From assembly GCA_946406115.1 (NCBI GenBank), contig OX291547.1, forward strand, positions 3,415,001 to 3,479,000: a DNA stretch of 64,000 nt, written 5' to 3'. The position numbers and the translations under genes are program-made. Shown here piece after piece: positions 1-12,400 of this stretch. Numbering within the stretch: position 1 is the stretch's first letter; every line of letters starts with the position of its first letter. The stretch comes from Apoda limacodes (taxonomy: Eukaryota > Arthropoda > Insecta > Lepidoptera > Limacodidae). Under the pieces are notes generated by a model that was not told the origin of the DNA, did no database searches, and saw only the letters and a program-made list of their open reading frames with translations.

Positions 1-1525
1 TCCGTAGGTAGCTACTACTAGCAACTGCTACTAGCCCTGGAGCCACCATGGTTATTGTCTGACCCAAGCTACTTTCCAAGTACACTTTTGCAAAATAAAA
101 GAATAGTGTACCCATTTTTACCTATAGAAAAAGCTATTATTGGCAGCTCTCAACTGGGATGACCAGATGGTATTTCATATCCTTCTCCATCTCCAACTCA
201 TTTTCCAAGTTTAATGAGATAAGATATTTAGGTATTTAATTTTTTTAACTTATATAATAAACTCTAACAAAAATAAAAGATTTTACTTAAAATATATTAC
301 TAAAATATATATAGTAATATACTTACAGCATATATGTAATACATTTTCTACAGATAACTGTCCAAAGGTTGCCCTTTGTTTAGCAAATGGTATAGATCTT
401 GGGTTGTATATCACAGGAATCAGTAGTTTTGCTATTGCGCTAACTAAGTTGTGAGTTTCCAGACCTCAGAGCCCCAAACGTCACTGTAATTCACACAAAT
501 ATATGTATTTAATTACAATACAAAACCAGTTAATCACTTTAGCAGAATGTCTTGAAAAAAGAAGTAAGAATTTTTAAAACAAAGACATAGTCAGTAGATT
601 AGATCTCAGGCCACAACTCAAACCTGCACTAAATAAAACATTATTTACAATGGAGGTACAAGTGGAGACGCTATTGCTGTGAACCTATATATAAATAGGT
701 TCGCAGGTTTAATTCCTGACTTAAATATATGTTTATCCAAATATCATTCTATGCTTGTAAATTTAATGCCTAAATAGCATAATAAGAAAAATTTGAGTCA
801 TAATATAGGTATTAATGTAAAGAAGTATAAGTAATATAAACAACAAGATGAGCCAGGAAGATATTGTATACTCAGTAAAGTTTATCTACATGTTACACAA
901 ATAACTATTAATAACCAAGAAACTAAGGATTTTTTCGAGATTTACTTATTCTCATTATTGAATCACAACTAGGAAAAGTTTTCAACAGCAATATCCCAGC
1001 AGAAATGTAAGAGAAAGAATAAAATTTCATGCAACATCTAGAATTAAAAAAGTTAAAGCTCCTTATTTACGGTTCTAGTATTTTTCAGTATTCACAGATT
1101 GAAAGATTGGACTTTGTGTATTTCCAACAAATTTTTTATTTATTTGTAAATACAAAAGTAACAATAGTGGATTGGTGAGTGTTATATTTATTTATTAGTT
1201 ACCTGTCAAAACAATTAATTGTTTGAAGAATTGCTTTCATTTCAGTATAAGCCAAATCATTTCGCCAGCATCCGTGATGAAAGAGACATATGTTGAAAAA
1301 TTTAATATAATATAAAAATGGAAGGCCTCCAAGTTGGAAAATTTTGGTTTGTTTTACCTAAAACAAAAAAGGGCATCACAACATATAAAACAAACAAACA
1401 AGTGTGAGAGAGGAATATACTAAGTGGTGACGGACATATTAATGCATGCAAAAGAGTAAAAATTAATATTTTTATATTAAAAGTTTTGATAAATTTTGTT
1501 AAACATTTAATGAAGGGGGTATTAA
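1..1525. other. AT-rich stretch, no recognised gene
   Basis: I see no recognisable protein or RNA gene here. A short stretch at 354-450 has a good acceptor (TTTTCTACAG) and donor (GTGAGT) with 31 open codons between, but the peptide matches nothing I know. Both strands are partly open, so it is treated only as a low-grade lead. Confidence 0.5.
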
Positions 1526-2022
1526 TCAAGGATAGAAGACAATGCATGTTGACAGAGCGAGGAATTTTTGGGTGGAGGATGTCATATAGTATATAGGGTA
1601 TTTGGGGCAGCTGAAAAATATGTAGTCTACAGTACCTTCGTCAATGCCACACTCACAAATAGAGTGGTCCCTAACTCTTATTTTAGCTAAAAATACTGGA
1701 GTACATGCATGTTCCAGTCTGGGACGGCATATGGTCGACGTAACTAATTTGTCACAATATTGAATTCGCAAAAACCAAGGTTTTGCAGGGATAACAGGTT
1801 GTATTTGGCCATGATAACGGCCCTTAATGGATGAAGACTGTTTCCATACATGACTCCAATCTACTGACATTGGCCTTTTAGCTGAACTGAGAAAGTCTAA
1901 AGAGAAAAGTTTATTGAAGTTTTGTATATCTGACTGAACTACTTCTTTAGCCCAGTGGTCAGATTTCTCATTGCCTTCTATTCTACTGTGGCCTGGGACC
2001 CAGGCAAGGACAACCTCAATAT
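1526..2022 (-). pseudogene. RNase H fragment of a non-LTR retrotransposon
   Basis: Read on the minus strand, this stretch stays open from about 2022 down to the stop at 1526. It begins with the RNase H hallmark VPGHSRIEGNE followed by SDHWAKE, and ends with the cysteine segment CECGIDEGT..IFFSCP. That layout is typical of the C-terminal RNase H domain of I/R1-type non-LTR elements. No reverse transcriptase lies upstream: similarity stops near 2030, so this is an isolated 3' fragment. It is not the same family as the LINE copies to its right. RNase H would remove the RNA strand during retrotransposition; here it is a relic. Confidence 0.7.
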
Positions 2023-2150
2023 TAACTTAATAGGTTACATGTGTCACTGAGGCCTTCAGTAAACTCCATCACCAAACAATTGGCACACATAAAGAAGCAA
2101 ACAAGCATACTGCCTGCCTGATGTTGAGCAGTTATAATTGCCTAAGGACA

Positions 2151-3048
2151 CTTAAGTCAAAGTCAAAGTCAAAGTCAAAATGGTTTATTCAAATAAGGAT
2201 TTTACAATCACTTTTGAATCGTCAAAGTCAAATATTATTTTTTGAACCCTCCCACCTTCCCGCCGGTGCACAATGTTGTTGATTTCTATCGAGAAGAATC
2301 CGGCAAGAAACTCGATAGTTACTCTTTTAAAAACACTATCAATAATGCAAATAAACTAAAAATACAATTAATGTTTTAAATAAAAAAAATTTAGCCGTAC
2401 AATTTTATGTTATTTTCATTTTAATTTGGTTTACCTATGCATCCTGTAATTGAGCATCATCAGTCCCAAGGATTTTTATCATTTACATAGTCTGAAATAT
2501 TGTAGTATGCCTTTTTACACAGTACCTGCTTGATACAAGATTTAAATTTACTTATTGATAGATTTTGAATTTTATTGGGAACTTTGTTGTAAAAGTGTAT
2601 ACATTGCCCCATAAAAGAGTTACTTATTTTGTGTAGACGTGTATCATGCACCAACAGCTTATTTTTACTTCTAGTATTTACTTTGTGAACGTCACTTTTC
2701 TTGCTGAAACTATTGATATTTTTATGTACATATAAAAGATTTTCATATATGTACTGCGACACTAAAGTTAAAATTTTTACTTCCCTAAACCTATCCCTCA
2801 GAGATATCCTAGATCCCAATTTATAAATAGCACGAATTGCCCTTTTTTGTAACAAAAATATTGTATTTACATCAGCAGCGCTACCCCACAATAGGATACC
2901 ATATGTCATTAAACTATGGAAATAGCTAAAATATACTATTTTTGCAGTGTCAACATCGGTCAATTGTCTTATTTTCTTGATCGCATACACAGCAGAGCTA
3001 AGTTTTTTGGCTAGGTTATGAATATGAGGAGTCCAGTGTTATTACGTA
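2151..3048 (-). mobile_element. 5'-truncated LINE, family A, copy 1
   Basis: Minus-strand copy of a CR1/Jockey-like non-LTR element, truncated at its 5' end. Its 3' end is at 2151, marked by a GTCAAA repeat tail (as read on +). The 176-aa open frame at 2460-2990 is the C-terminal part of ORF2, with IVYFSYFHSLMTYGILLWG and LLQKRAIRAI, a segment standard downstream of the RT domain in this group. It is nearly identical to 6739-7610. Near 3030 it lacks about 18 bp present in the other copy, and similarity then ends. Confidence 0.85.
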
Positions 3049-3410
3049 TTTGAAACACTAAGAAGCAATTGTTGAGAAGGTAACATTACATTGATTAATT
3101 TGTTTTCTTTTTACAGTCCCAGAATATATCCCTCATCATCCAATACAAATAAGAATACTGTATCTATATTTTCTGTTTCCATAGCTTATTTATTTGTTAA
3201 ACATATTCCCCACAAATCGGGTCTATAGTGTTCTTGATGCACCAGGTGTACAGAGGCCTTGAAAACTTTATGAGGAATAAAAACTGACAACTTACATGGT
3301 CATAGTGATGCACCTACCTTCTGCTGAAGATTCAACCGTAGTTTGACTTTCACATGCTCTTACTAGCATCTCTTACCAATTTTGCAATTTCGTCCAGTTA
3401 TTTTTTACTA

Positions 3411-4453
3411 GGCTACGTTCCAAAACGCAATGTGTAAGTTGAAAAAGTAGTTATGGAACGCCCGGCTCAGGGTAACTTTCTATCTGTCAAGTTGAATATT
3501 TTACACTAGGGCTATGTTCCAAATCACGCCGAGTAATTATCGCCCGGTAAAGTGGAAAAATCAACCCGTTCGGGAACGAGCGTTTGACAGTTAATTTTCA
3601 AACTGACAGGAGTGATTTTCAACCTTTTCTACGGCAGTGTAAAGAATTCAACTTGACAGTTGGAAAATTACTCTACCCTGGGCGTCCCAAAACCACTTTT
3701 TTAACTTCCTCGTCGCGATTTGGATCGCACCCTAGGCTATGTCCCAAAACCCACCGAGTAATTATCGCCCGGTATTGACAGTTAATTTTCACACTGACAA
3801 GAGTGAATATCAACCTTTCTATGTCAGTTTAAGGAATTCAATTTGACAGTTGGAAAATATCCAACCCCGGGCGTCCAAAAACCACTTTTTTAACGTCTTT
3901 GTTGCAATTTGGAACGGGTTGGAAATCAACTATAGCGGGCGATTGTCACTCGGCACGGAATTGGAACGTAGCCCCAGTACGTATATGACAAAGCAATTAA
4001 GTGCTTATCACAAGAAAATAATGATTTACGTTGTTACCACGAAATGCACGCTCCTGTTTTCTAACGTTAAAGATACTGTATAAATTGTATCCGTTTATTC
4101 ATAATAATAATTTTTTCAAAGACCTTGCTTTTTATCCATTACTTTATCTTTTGCAAAACAATCCGAAATCTATTAAACAAGCAAGCAATTTGTGTTTTTC
4201 ACGACACACAACTTTGAACTGATAGCTGACAGCTGTCAATAGTAAAAAAAAAATATTGAAAGCAAACAACGCAATAACCTGTTTTTTTTGCCACCGTGCA
4301 ATAAGCTACGAAAACACTTATTGCTTTCATTGCGTTCATTTGCACGCAATACAATCGCAATGGTCTCCGAAAACACGCCCACTCGTTCCAGAACGGGTTG
4401 ATTTTTTAACTTTACCGTGCGATAATTACTCGGCGTGATTTGGAACATAGCCC
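3411..4453. repeat. Cluster of TA-flanked MITE copies
   Basis: Several copies of a short inverted-repeat element lie head to tail. The clearest is 3511-3733, from GGGCTATGTTCCAAATC to GATTTGGATCGCACCC, flanked by TA on both sides. Parts of further copies are at 3411-3507, 3736-3985 and 4373-4452; the last ends GATTTGGAACATAGCCC. The TA duplication fits the Tc1/mariner superfamily, by inference only. Another full copy is at 48966-49193. ORFs called across this cluster are accidental. Confidence 0.75.
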
Positions 4454-4782
4454 AAAAAAAACCAACTGACAACTAGATATTATTTTTTATTTATTGGGCG
4501 TGATTGTTTAGCTGTTACGATTGCAATTGCTGCTGTCAGTGTGCAGCAGGATAGCAAATAGATTTTTCAACAAAACAGTAAGAGACATCACGAAAGCAAC
4601 TGCAACCGCAAAAGCTAAAAAATCATGCCCATAGATTGCCAGTAGATGGGGCATTACTGAATTCTGTATTTCATTGCAATACAGTCAGATTAGATAAATA
4701 TTTGTCCGAATTGATGACATTTAGCAACAATTTCTATTCTAATAGAAATAGAGGTGAAGTACCGTCAAACGGGGTATCTTAA

Positions 4783-6737
4783 CCCTTTACCGCATGGATT
4801 TTTTAAATCGCTTTAAATTAATTCATGTGATTATGTATCATAAAAAGTGACCCCAAAAAATAATAAAATAATTTCTTATCCATGAAAACAGAATAAAACA
4901 CAATAAAAGCTCGAGTTACCATATTTGGAACACTGTGCAGTCTAATACAATTTGAATGCCCTGCCAAATATGGAACTGTATGCAGTAATATGTTTATTGT
5001 ATGTATTTATTGTATACTTCAACAGCTTTAGGGCGAGGAACTTCGATTTTCGCCTTCTTTTCTTTTGAATATCTTTTCACAGTTGTCATAGGATCCTTGC
5101 CAACGTAAGAGGAACATAAATTCACCAATTTATTATCAACCCATGTGGTGACGCTAAGTTCAACTTCATTGACTTCAGTGCATTTTTCCATGCAGAAGCC
5201 TCTACCACGTTTTAATAGTTCTTTTGTACTTGGTAAACCCAGGTCTTTCGCTCTGTTTAATTGAATAGTACCTAGTGGTAGTATCCCAACACTATGTAGG
5301 AAAGCTATAAGTGGCAGACCGGTGTACCAATTATCAATGAAAAGTTTGTAATTTAAATTCTTTGGTACGGTATCTACTAGTCTTGTTACCACATTGCCTG
5401 TTGCACCCAGATTTGGACAGTTTTCTGGCACATCTGCTCTGTGTTTTCCTGTAAATAGGTCGAAGTCATAACTGAAGCCAGAAGCTCCACTTAAAGCATT
5501 ATTTAAATATCCCCACTTATGCGGTTTTTTTGAATTATATTGTCGCATACCAGATGTTTTTGATTTGGTGGGTATCATTTGTTCGTCTACTGCCAAGTGC
5601 TCTTCTTTAGGGACCTTCAATAATTGAAGTCTCAGAATGTCAAGGAATGGTCTTATTTTTTTGTAGTTTATCATAACTAGGTTCGTTAGGTTTAAGTTCT
5701 TTGGTTTTATCAAAGAAATGCAAAAATCTCTTCACTTCTTCAAATTTGTTACAAGTTAAAGTTGAAGCTACCTTTTCTATATATGTTCCTTCTCTCCAAT
5801 AATGGTGCGTAGGTGCCAACTGAACAACAGACATATAAATGATAATTCCTATAAATTTACTGATGTCATCCCTAGCTATATAATTTGCTTTTTCAATCTG
5901 AACTTGTTGTGCGTACAGGTTGCTTTGTTCGTGCATTAGATTTAAAGCCTCTGTTGGAAAAAGATACTTAAAAAAGTTCATTGGGGTTTGCAAATTCATG
6001 ATTTCTTCTGGGAGATCTTCACAACCTAAGAAACTGGTATTTTGGCTTACATAATCAATTGACTTCTCGGTCCATGTCAGTGTAGTCCATTGTTGTGTCT
6101 CTTTTGTTTTCTTTTGTGCCTTTTTTCTGTTACTGCTCTTTATGTTTGTAGATGTTGATAGTTCTTCTAAGTTTTTCGCTTCTTCAACTTCGTCAGAAAA
6201 AGTATCGGCTTGAGTATCTTCTTTCAAATATATAACATCTATATCTGACATAATGTTTCCATCTTCTTCAAAATAATCAGATTCATTGTCTGTTTCTTCA
6301 ATGGCAGCAGCTGTCCTAAGAGGTAAGTTATAATCATCTACATCTGACAGGTTTTCATCTTCACTTTCTTCAGGAAACAAAGAAATATTACGCCCGCGAT
6401 TCTTTAATTAAAAAGTAATTAAAAAAAGATCTACTAACGGTTTTTTTTATGACAATAACAATATATAACTGTAAGTTGAATATACAGACTGTTTAAGGTA
6501 TAACGAAACGTAAAAAATACTTTGCCTACTGCTCAGTTATAAAGATTTCATAACATAATTATATACTAATAATAATATTTAATACTACTTTAGTACCTCT
6601 GCATAGAGTTCCATATTTGGTCAAGCATTAATACAAACGGTAAAGCATATAGTTCCATATTTGTCGATATTTTACTTACCCTTAGTTCATACTGTTCCAT
6701 TTTGGGAACAAAGTTGGAAACATATTTTCAATAAGAT
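4783..6737 (-). mobile_element. Defective piggyBac-like transposon
   Basis: The left end is TTAA followed by CCCTTTACCGC at 4779-4793, a piggyBac-type terminus at its target. Subterminal repeats containing CCAAATATGGAAC occur inside the left end (about 4915 and 4962). They recur inverted at the right side (about 6608, 6650 and 6690), which shows that both ends of one element are present. The right terminus itself is missing: at 6738 the GTCAAA tail of LINE A copy 2 begins. It carries the broken transposase at 4994-6380. Confidence 0.8.
4994..6380 (-). pseudogene. piggyBac transposase, frameshifted and truncated
   Basis: Two overlapping minus-strand frames make one broken DDE transposase. Frame 1 (6380-5640, 246 aa) has an acidic N-terminus and the start of the catalytic core. 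Frame 2 (5713-4994, 239 aa) carries AVDEQMIP with the first catalytic Asp and LFIDNWYTG with the second. A frameshift separates them near 5640-5713. The protein stops at YNKYIQ, just where the family continues into (M)GGVDxxD. The third catalytic Asp and the C-terminal cysteine domain are therefore deleted, so no active enzyme can be made from this copy. Confidence 0.85.
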
Positions 6738-7131
6738 ATGTCAAAGTCAAAGTCAAAGTCAAAATGGTTTATTCAAATAAGGATTTTACAATCACATTTG
6801 AATCGTCAAAGTTATAAAATATTATTTTTTGAACCCTCCCACCTTCCCGCCGGTTCACAATGTTGTTGATTTCTACCGAGAAGAATCCGGCAAGAAACTC
6901 GATAGTTACTCTTTTAAAAACACTTAAATAAACTAAAATACAATTAATGTTTTAAATAAAAGATTTTTAGTCGTACAATTTTATGTTATTTCCATTTTAA
7001 TTTGGTTTACCTATGCATCCTGTAATTGAGCATCATCAGTCCCAAGGATTTTTATCATTTACATAGTCTGAAATATTGTAGTATGCCTTTTTACAAAGTA
7101 CCTGCTTGATAAAAGATTAAAATTTACTTAT

Positions 7132-8919
7132 TCATAGATTTTGAATTTTATTGGGAACTTTGTTGTAAAAGTGTATACATTGCCCAATAAAAGAGTGACT
7201 TATTTTATGTAGACGTGTATCATGCACCAACAGCTTATTTTTACTTCTAGTATTTACTTTGTGAACGTCACTTTTCTTGCTGAAACTATTGATATTTTTA
7301 TGTACATATAAAAGATTTTCATATATGTACTGCGACACTAAAGTTAAAATTTTTACTTCCCTAAACCTATCCCTCAGAGATATCCTAGATCCTAATTTAT
7401 AAATAGCACGAATTGCCCTTTTTTGTAACAAAAATATTGTATTTACATCAGCAGCGCTACCCCACAATAGGATACCATATGTCATTAAACTATGGAAATA
7501 GCTAAAATATACTATTTTTGCAGTGTCGACATCGGTCAATTGTCTTATTTTCTTGATCGCATACACAGCAGAGCTAAGTTTTTTGGCTAGGTTATGAATA
7601 TGAGGACCCCATTGAAAGTTTGGAGTCCAGCATTATGCCAAGAAAGACTGTTGAATTAACAAGTCCTAATTGCTCGCCATTAATATTAATACATGTCTGT
7701 CTCTGACTAACATTTGGTAATGTAAATTAAACACATTTGGTTTTTTTGACGTGACAACGTCTTATAAATTGGTTTGCCGGGTGACACTTCAAAAAACTGC
7801 GTTACGCTCCGCTCACGTTATGCGCTCACAATGAGAGCGAGTGAGAGGCACGCGGCATGGTTAGCCCGCCTAAGAGCGAGAGAGACAGACATAAAAAGTG
7901 AAAGGCACAAGTTGTCACGATTCCGGACGGTTGTCCGACACTAATTTTTTTCATTAAGTAACAAATTATTAGCGTTAAACCAATTTACAATTTTAGAAAG
8001 GGCATCATTTAATTCATTATAACATGTCTGTCGTCTCTTAACTTTTAAAAGCAAAGAGGTGTCATCAGCAAATAAGACAATGTCATGGTTTTTTACATTA
8101 TATGGGAGATCGTTAATGTAAATAAGAAATAGAAAAGGACCTAAAATTGAGCCCTGAGGGACTCCTATAGTGACTGCTGATCCCGGAGATCTTTCACCGT
8201 TGACATCTATTTTCTGTACTCTCCTACTCATATAGGATGTCAAAAGGTCGAGAGCTTTGCCTCTAATACCATAGTGATGTAGCTTCCTGATGAGATTTTC
8301 ATGTTGAACACAGTCAAATGCCTTAGATAAATCACAAAACACTCCAAGGGCGTCATGCGAATCCTCCCAGGCGTTATATATATTTTTTAATAGTGCCACT
8401 CCTGCATCAGTTGTGGAACGGCCTTTCATAAAGCCAAACTGTTTACTACTAAGTAGCTCATTAATACAGAAATGGCTTAACATTTGACAAAGTATGATTT
8501 TTTCAAAAACTTTACTGAGTATAGGTAGTATTGAAATAGGCCGAAATTTATTAGGATCTGTTGAACTACCTGATTTAAAAAGAGGTATAACTTTGCTAAG
8601 TTTCATCTCATCAGGAAACACACCACTATCAACACAACTATTAAAAAATTATAGCTAAGGGTTGTGCTATAACATGAATAATTGAATTTATAGTTTTTAC
8701 AGAAAGTCCCCAAAGGTCTGTGGTGTTTTTAATTTCTAATGTTTTAAATGTATTAATGATATCTGTAGGACTAATGTTTTTAAATACAAAGGGAACGTTA
8801 CATTCAGGAACACTAGCTTTTAATAATTTTTCTGCTAAGATTGGACTTGAGTTTAGATGTTCAGTTGTTTTGAATGGGATATTCCTAAAAAAGTGAATCC
8901 TTTGAAAACATATAAACAT
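7132..8919 (-). pseudogene. ORF2 (reverse transcriptase) of LINE A, broken
   Basis: Reading down the minus strand: 8919-8641 is the region before RT. After a frame break, 8621-7941 has the RT blocks KVIPLFKSG..FRPIS, DLSKAFDCV, GVPQGSILGP and the catalytic FADDTSLL. The frame is then cut by the insertion at 7748-7943. It resumes at about 7740 as KTKCV followed by a stop and FTLPNV, and continues as the C-terminal region at 7566-7132. Sequence across the insertion joins as LLLNE-KTKC, matching the related copy near 35460. The element copied itself through an RNA intermediate; this copy is inactive. Confidence 0.85.
7748..7943 (-). mobile_element. SINE-like insertion inside LINE A ORF2
   Basis: About 196 bp with no similarity to the LINE interrupt a run of Lys codons in ORF2. 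Runs of six T flank it on the + strand, which would be both target duplication and A-tail if it lies on the minus strand (ending GTCA then A's). It is richer in GC than its host, with a block rich in gagcgagtgagag. I see no clear terminal inverted repeats, so a short retroposon is the best guess. Confidence 0.5.
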
Positions 8920-8925
8920 ATTAAT

Positions 8926-9429
8926 AGTTATAACGTTGTTTTTTTTAAAGAAGATTTTATTTTTTCATTATGAACTATATATCTTTGTTATTATCTACAA
9001 AAAAATCAAAATTAAATATTCAAACACATACACACGGAACTGTCAAATAATGACGCGAAATGCGTTTCGTTTGGACAATAATAGTGCCGCTGACATTATC
9101 AAATGCGCTCAGACAGAACGGGTTGGTTGGTTGGTGCTAAAATGAGGTTTTACTATTAAATTTCAATTAGTTAGGAACGCCCTAACTATAAAAATAATTT
9201 TTTTAACAGCCAGTATCAAAAGTTCGGAGATAAAGTATACTTCCTAACGACATTCATCAAAAAATTATAAATACATATTGGTTTTTCAGAAGAAAGATTT
9301 TTTGGAAAGTGATTTAAAATATTGCTTTAAACAGACGTGAGACAACTTTGTCCGTGCTCGTAAGAGTTTTGACTGTTTCGTATTGAGATTGATACTAGTT
9401 AGTTATTGATACTACTTATATTTTCAGCA
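8926..9429. other. Spacer with one dispersed repeat
   Basis: No gene seen. Between about 9050 and 9180 lies a minus-strand copy of a repeat (TTTAATAGTAAAACCTCATT, then CACCAAC..CCCGTTC). It also occurs twice just upstream of mRpS11 (44690-44763 and 45240-45380). The rest is AT-rich and unassigned. Confidence 0.6.
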
Positions 9430-12400
9430 TTTAGCCTCATTATAGGGTACGTAGGTAACCGGTTCATTTCATTGGTAACTCATACCATCCCAGCTCCGTC
9501 CAGAAATCACGGAGGCATCTGATGTTATTTATGGTTTGTGGATTCTTAAGGAACCTTGCCCGTTGGTTGCTCACGCTTTTGCAATGTTTCTACATTGCAC
9601 CACGTGAGAAGGTGTCTCCTCGGCTTCCATGCAGCCCCTGCATAGATAGTACTGTCGGTAATGCCGATACTGAATAAGTGTTTGCTTAGCGGGCAGCGAC
9701 CTGTTATTATGCCAACTATGTAGCGTAGGTTTTTCCTACAAAGTTGTAACAGCTTGTGCGACAGATTTGCGTCCAAGGATGTAAGAACATTCTTGGTTTG
9801 TCTGCAGTCCGTTTGTTCTGCCCACTGTTTTTTGTGTAGTTGTAAGGTACTGTCACATAACCACGTTTTGAGTTGTGTAGAAATATTATAGTGCCCGATC
9901 CTCTCTTTGCCAACTGATCAACGTATTTATTGAAGAGTAACCCATTTCTTTAATGTAAGTTTTGCAGTTCACAGTGACACTTTACTTTACAGTGACAGTT
10001 ATGGATGGTTTAAGGCCCCATTTCTTGCCTATTAGTCTTCTGCATTGCCTAAAGGTTGTACATGCCTTGGTTATTATTGTGCTTACTCCAATAAAGCGTG
10101 TTGTCTAAAATTACCCCAATGTATTTGACTTCACTTGAAAGGGTAAGCTCAATGTCAAATAGTTTTGGCATGGTACTTATTTGAATTTTACTTTTGTTTA
10201 TAAAAAGGACTAATTCTGTCTTGTTGGGTTTGACCGCCAGCTCATGGTGGTTACACCATTCTTCCATGATTCTGAGGGCTCGTTGCATGCGATTGCAAAT
10301 AATGTTTTCTGAGTTGCCTTTGATCAGAATGGTGATGTCGTGTGCCTAACCAACTGTGTAAAAGCATCTGTCGTAAAGACATTTCAACAGGTCGTCCATC
10401 ACAATGTTCCACAGCAGTGGAGAGAACACTCCTCCTTGTAGGCAGCCCTTGGCTACAATGCCTCTTAGTTTTAGAAGTTGATCAATCCACCCACTGGTTT
10501 GTTCGATTCCAAATCTACTAAGAGTGCGGCTGATGCTGTTGAATTTCATTTTGTCGAACGCTCCTTCTATGTCAATGAAAGTGCCTAGTGTCTAAACTTA
10601 TCAGAGAGGGCCGCTTCTATAGCTCCTACCACAGCATGTAGGGCTGTTGATCTGCCATTTCTATAAGCATGTTGTTGGCGGTGCAAAGGCATGGCTATAT
10701 TCCTGTCTATAGGGGTTGGTTCTTTGGGTTCTATATTTTCCCAGTTTGGGTGTTCGGTAAATACACATCCTGAAAGTGTGTTTCGATAAGCACCTCGCTT
10801 ATCTCGCTATCAGATTTCGCATATGTGCCATCCTGTTTTTTTATTAAGCCCAGAGTTCTGTTATTATGAAGCGAAAAAATATTTTTTCACTCTAGCTGCT
10901 TCATTGGTGGAATTATGTTGTCACAGAACCACCGCCAGGATTTACCTTTGCTATATCTTATGCGCTTCTTATAACGATACTGGGCTTGTTTATATCGTTC
11001 CCAGTCTTCTTCAGCTTTGGTGTTTTTGGCTCGATTAAATAGTCTTTTCAGATTGAGTTTAAGTCCCTCTAGTTCTGGCCCCCACTAGTGAGACTTTCCC
11101 CCTATGATTAGTGTTGTAGAGGTGCAGGCCTGCTGGTAGCTGTGTTGGATACACTTGGTTATTGTGTCTATATTGTGTTCTATGTTGTTAGTGCTGTTGG
11201 TTATGTCTTTAAAGGTGATTATATCTACATCATGTTGAAGAAGGGTCATGTACCTCGCAACGTCTGTCTTACGAGGGTTACGTTTTGGTTGCTGGTCCTT
11301 CTCAAGCACTTGTATAGTATAGCAGATATTCCTATGGTCCACAAAGGATGGCTTAGCAGAGACGTGCCAATTTGATACAAAATCCGCTGCCGACGCATCG
11401 CATCTCGACGCGAGAGTTACATCTACTATGGTCTGGTATCTGGGATTAACAAAAAAGTGGGCTCCGTTCCATTGTTAATTATAGATAGGTTAGTTGAGAA
11501 TATATACTCCGTTAAAGTCTCACCTTTTTGGTTCGGTGTCGGTAGCGGGCGGTGTGCATTTGCGTCAGCTGATATTATGATGTAGCCGTTGTCTTCGCAG
11601 TGTTGTACTAGTTCAGCCAGCTCCTTTGACGGAAGTTCCTCATCTATGGGCATGTACACCGAGGCTAATACTAGCGTTTGTTTGTTTGTACCTTTTTTTT
11701 TTATACCACTAAGGTGGCAAACACGCCTACGGCCCGCCTGATGGTAAGCGGTCACCGTAGCCTATGGACGCTTGCAACACCAAGTTGCCGACCCTTCAGA
11801 AATCTAATAACTTCTTTTTTGAACAACCCCATACTGTAGTACTTAGAGAAAACCTTGGCAGGGAGCTCTTTCCACGATCTAAGCGTTCGCGGGAGGAAGT
11901 TTCTCTGAAACAGCACTGTACGCGACCATTTCGGTTCTAAAGTGTGAGAATTAATTCCCTGCCCATGGCGAGCGGTGCTATGGTAGAAAGTAGCCGTGGG
12001 CATCATTTCGAACCATTCCTCAGAACACAACCCATTGTACAAGCGGTAGAGGTAAAGTCTCACCTCAGACTTAGGGGCTCGATACCGCAAGTGAGTTTGG
12101 GATTGTTGACAATTCTCACAGCCCGTCGTTGAACCGAGTCAAAAGGGCCAAGCTGGTATCCGGGTGCACCCACCCAGAGATGGCAGCAGTACTCCATATG
12201 GGGCCGAACTTGCGACTTGTAAAGCAGCAACCTTTGCCCCGACGTGAAGTCCTGCTTCGCTCTGTTGAGTACACCAAGTTTTTTGGACGCCAGCTTTACC
12301 TTGTCTAGCAAGTGATCTCGGAACTGAACATCGCTGGAGATGTGAACGCCAAGGATCCCAATGCTCTTGGAGATTGAGAGGGGAGTGTTCTGGAATTTTA

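Larger units (their letters stand above)
6739..8925 (-). mobile_element. LINE, family A, copy 2 (5'-truncated)
   Basis: Longer copy of the family at 2151-3048, in the same orientation. The 3' tail of GTCAAA repeats starts at about 6738, inside the right end of the piggyBac remnant. It contains the RT domain and the region downstream of RT, is truncated near 8925, and is split by a SINE-like insertion at 7748-7943. A + strand 3' end of the same family is at 33047-33193. Confidence 0.85.

Noticed and set aside
3584..4438. Small ORFs on both strands
   Set aside because: They lie in the MITE cluster; terminal repeats explain the sequence.
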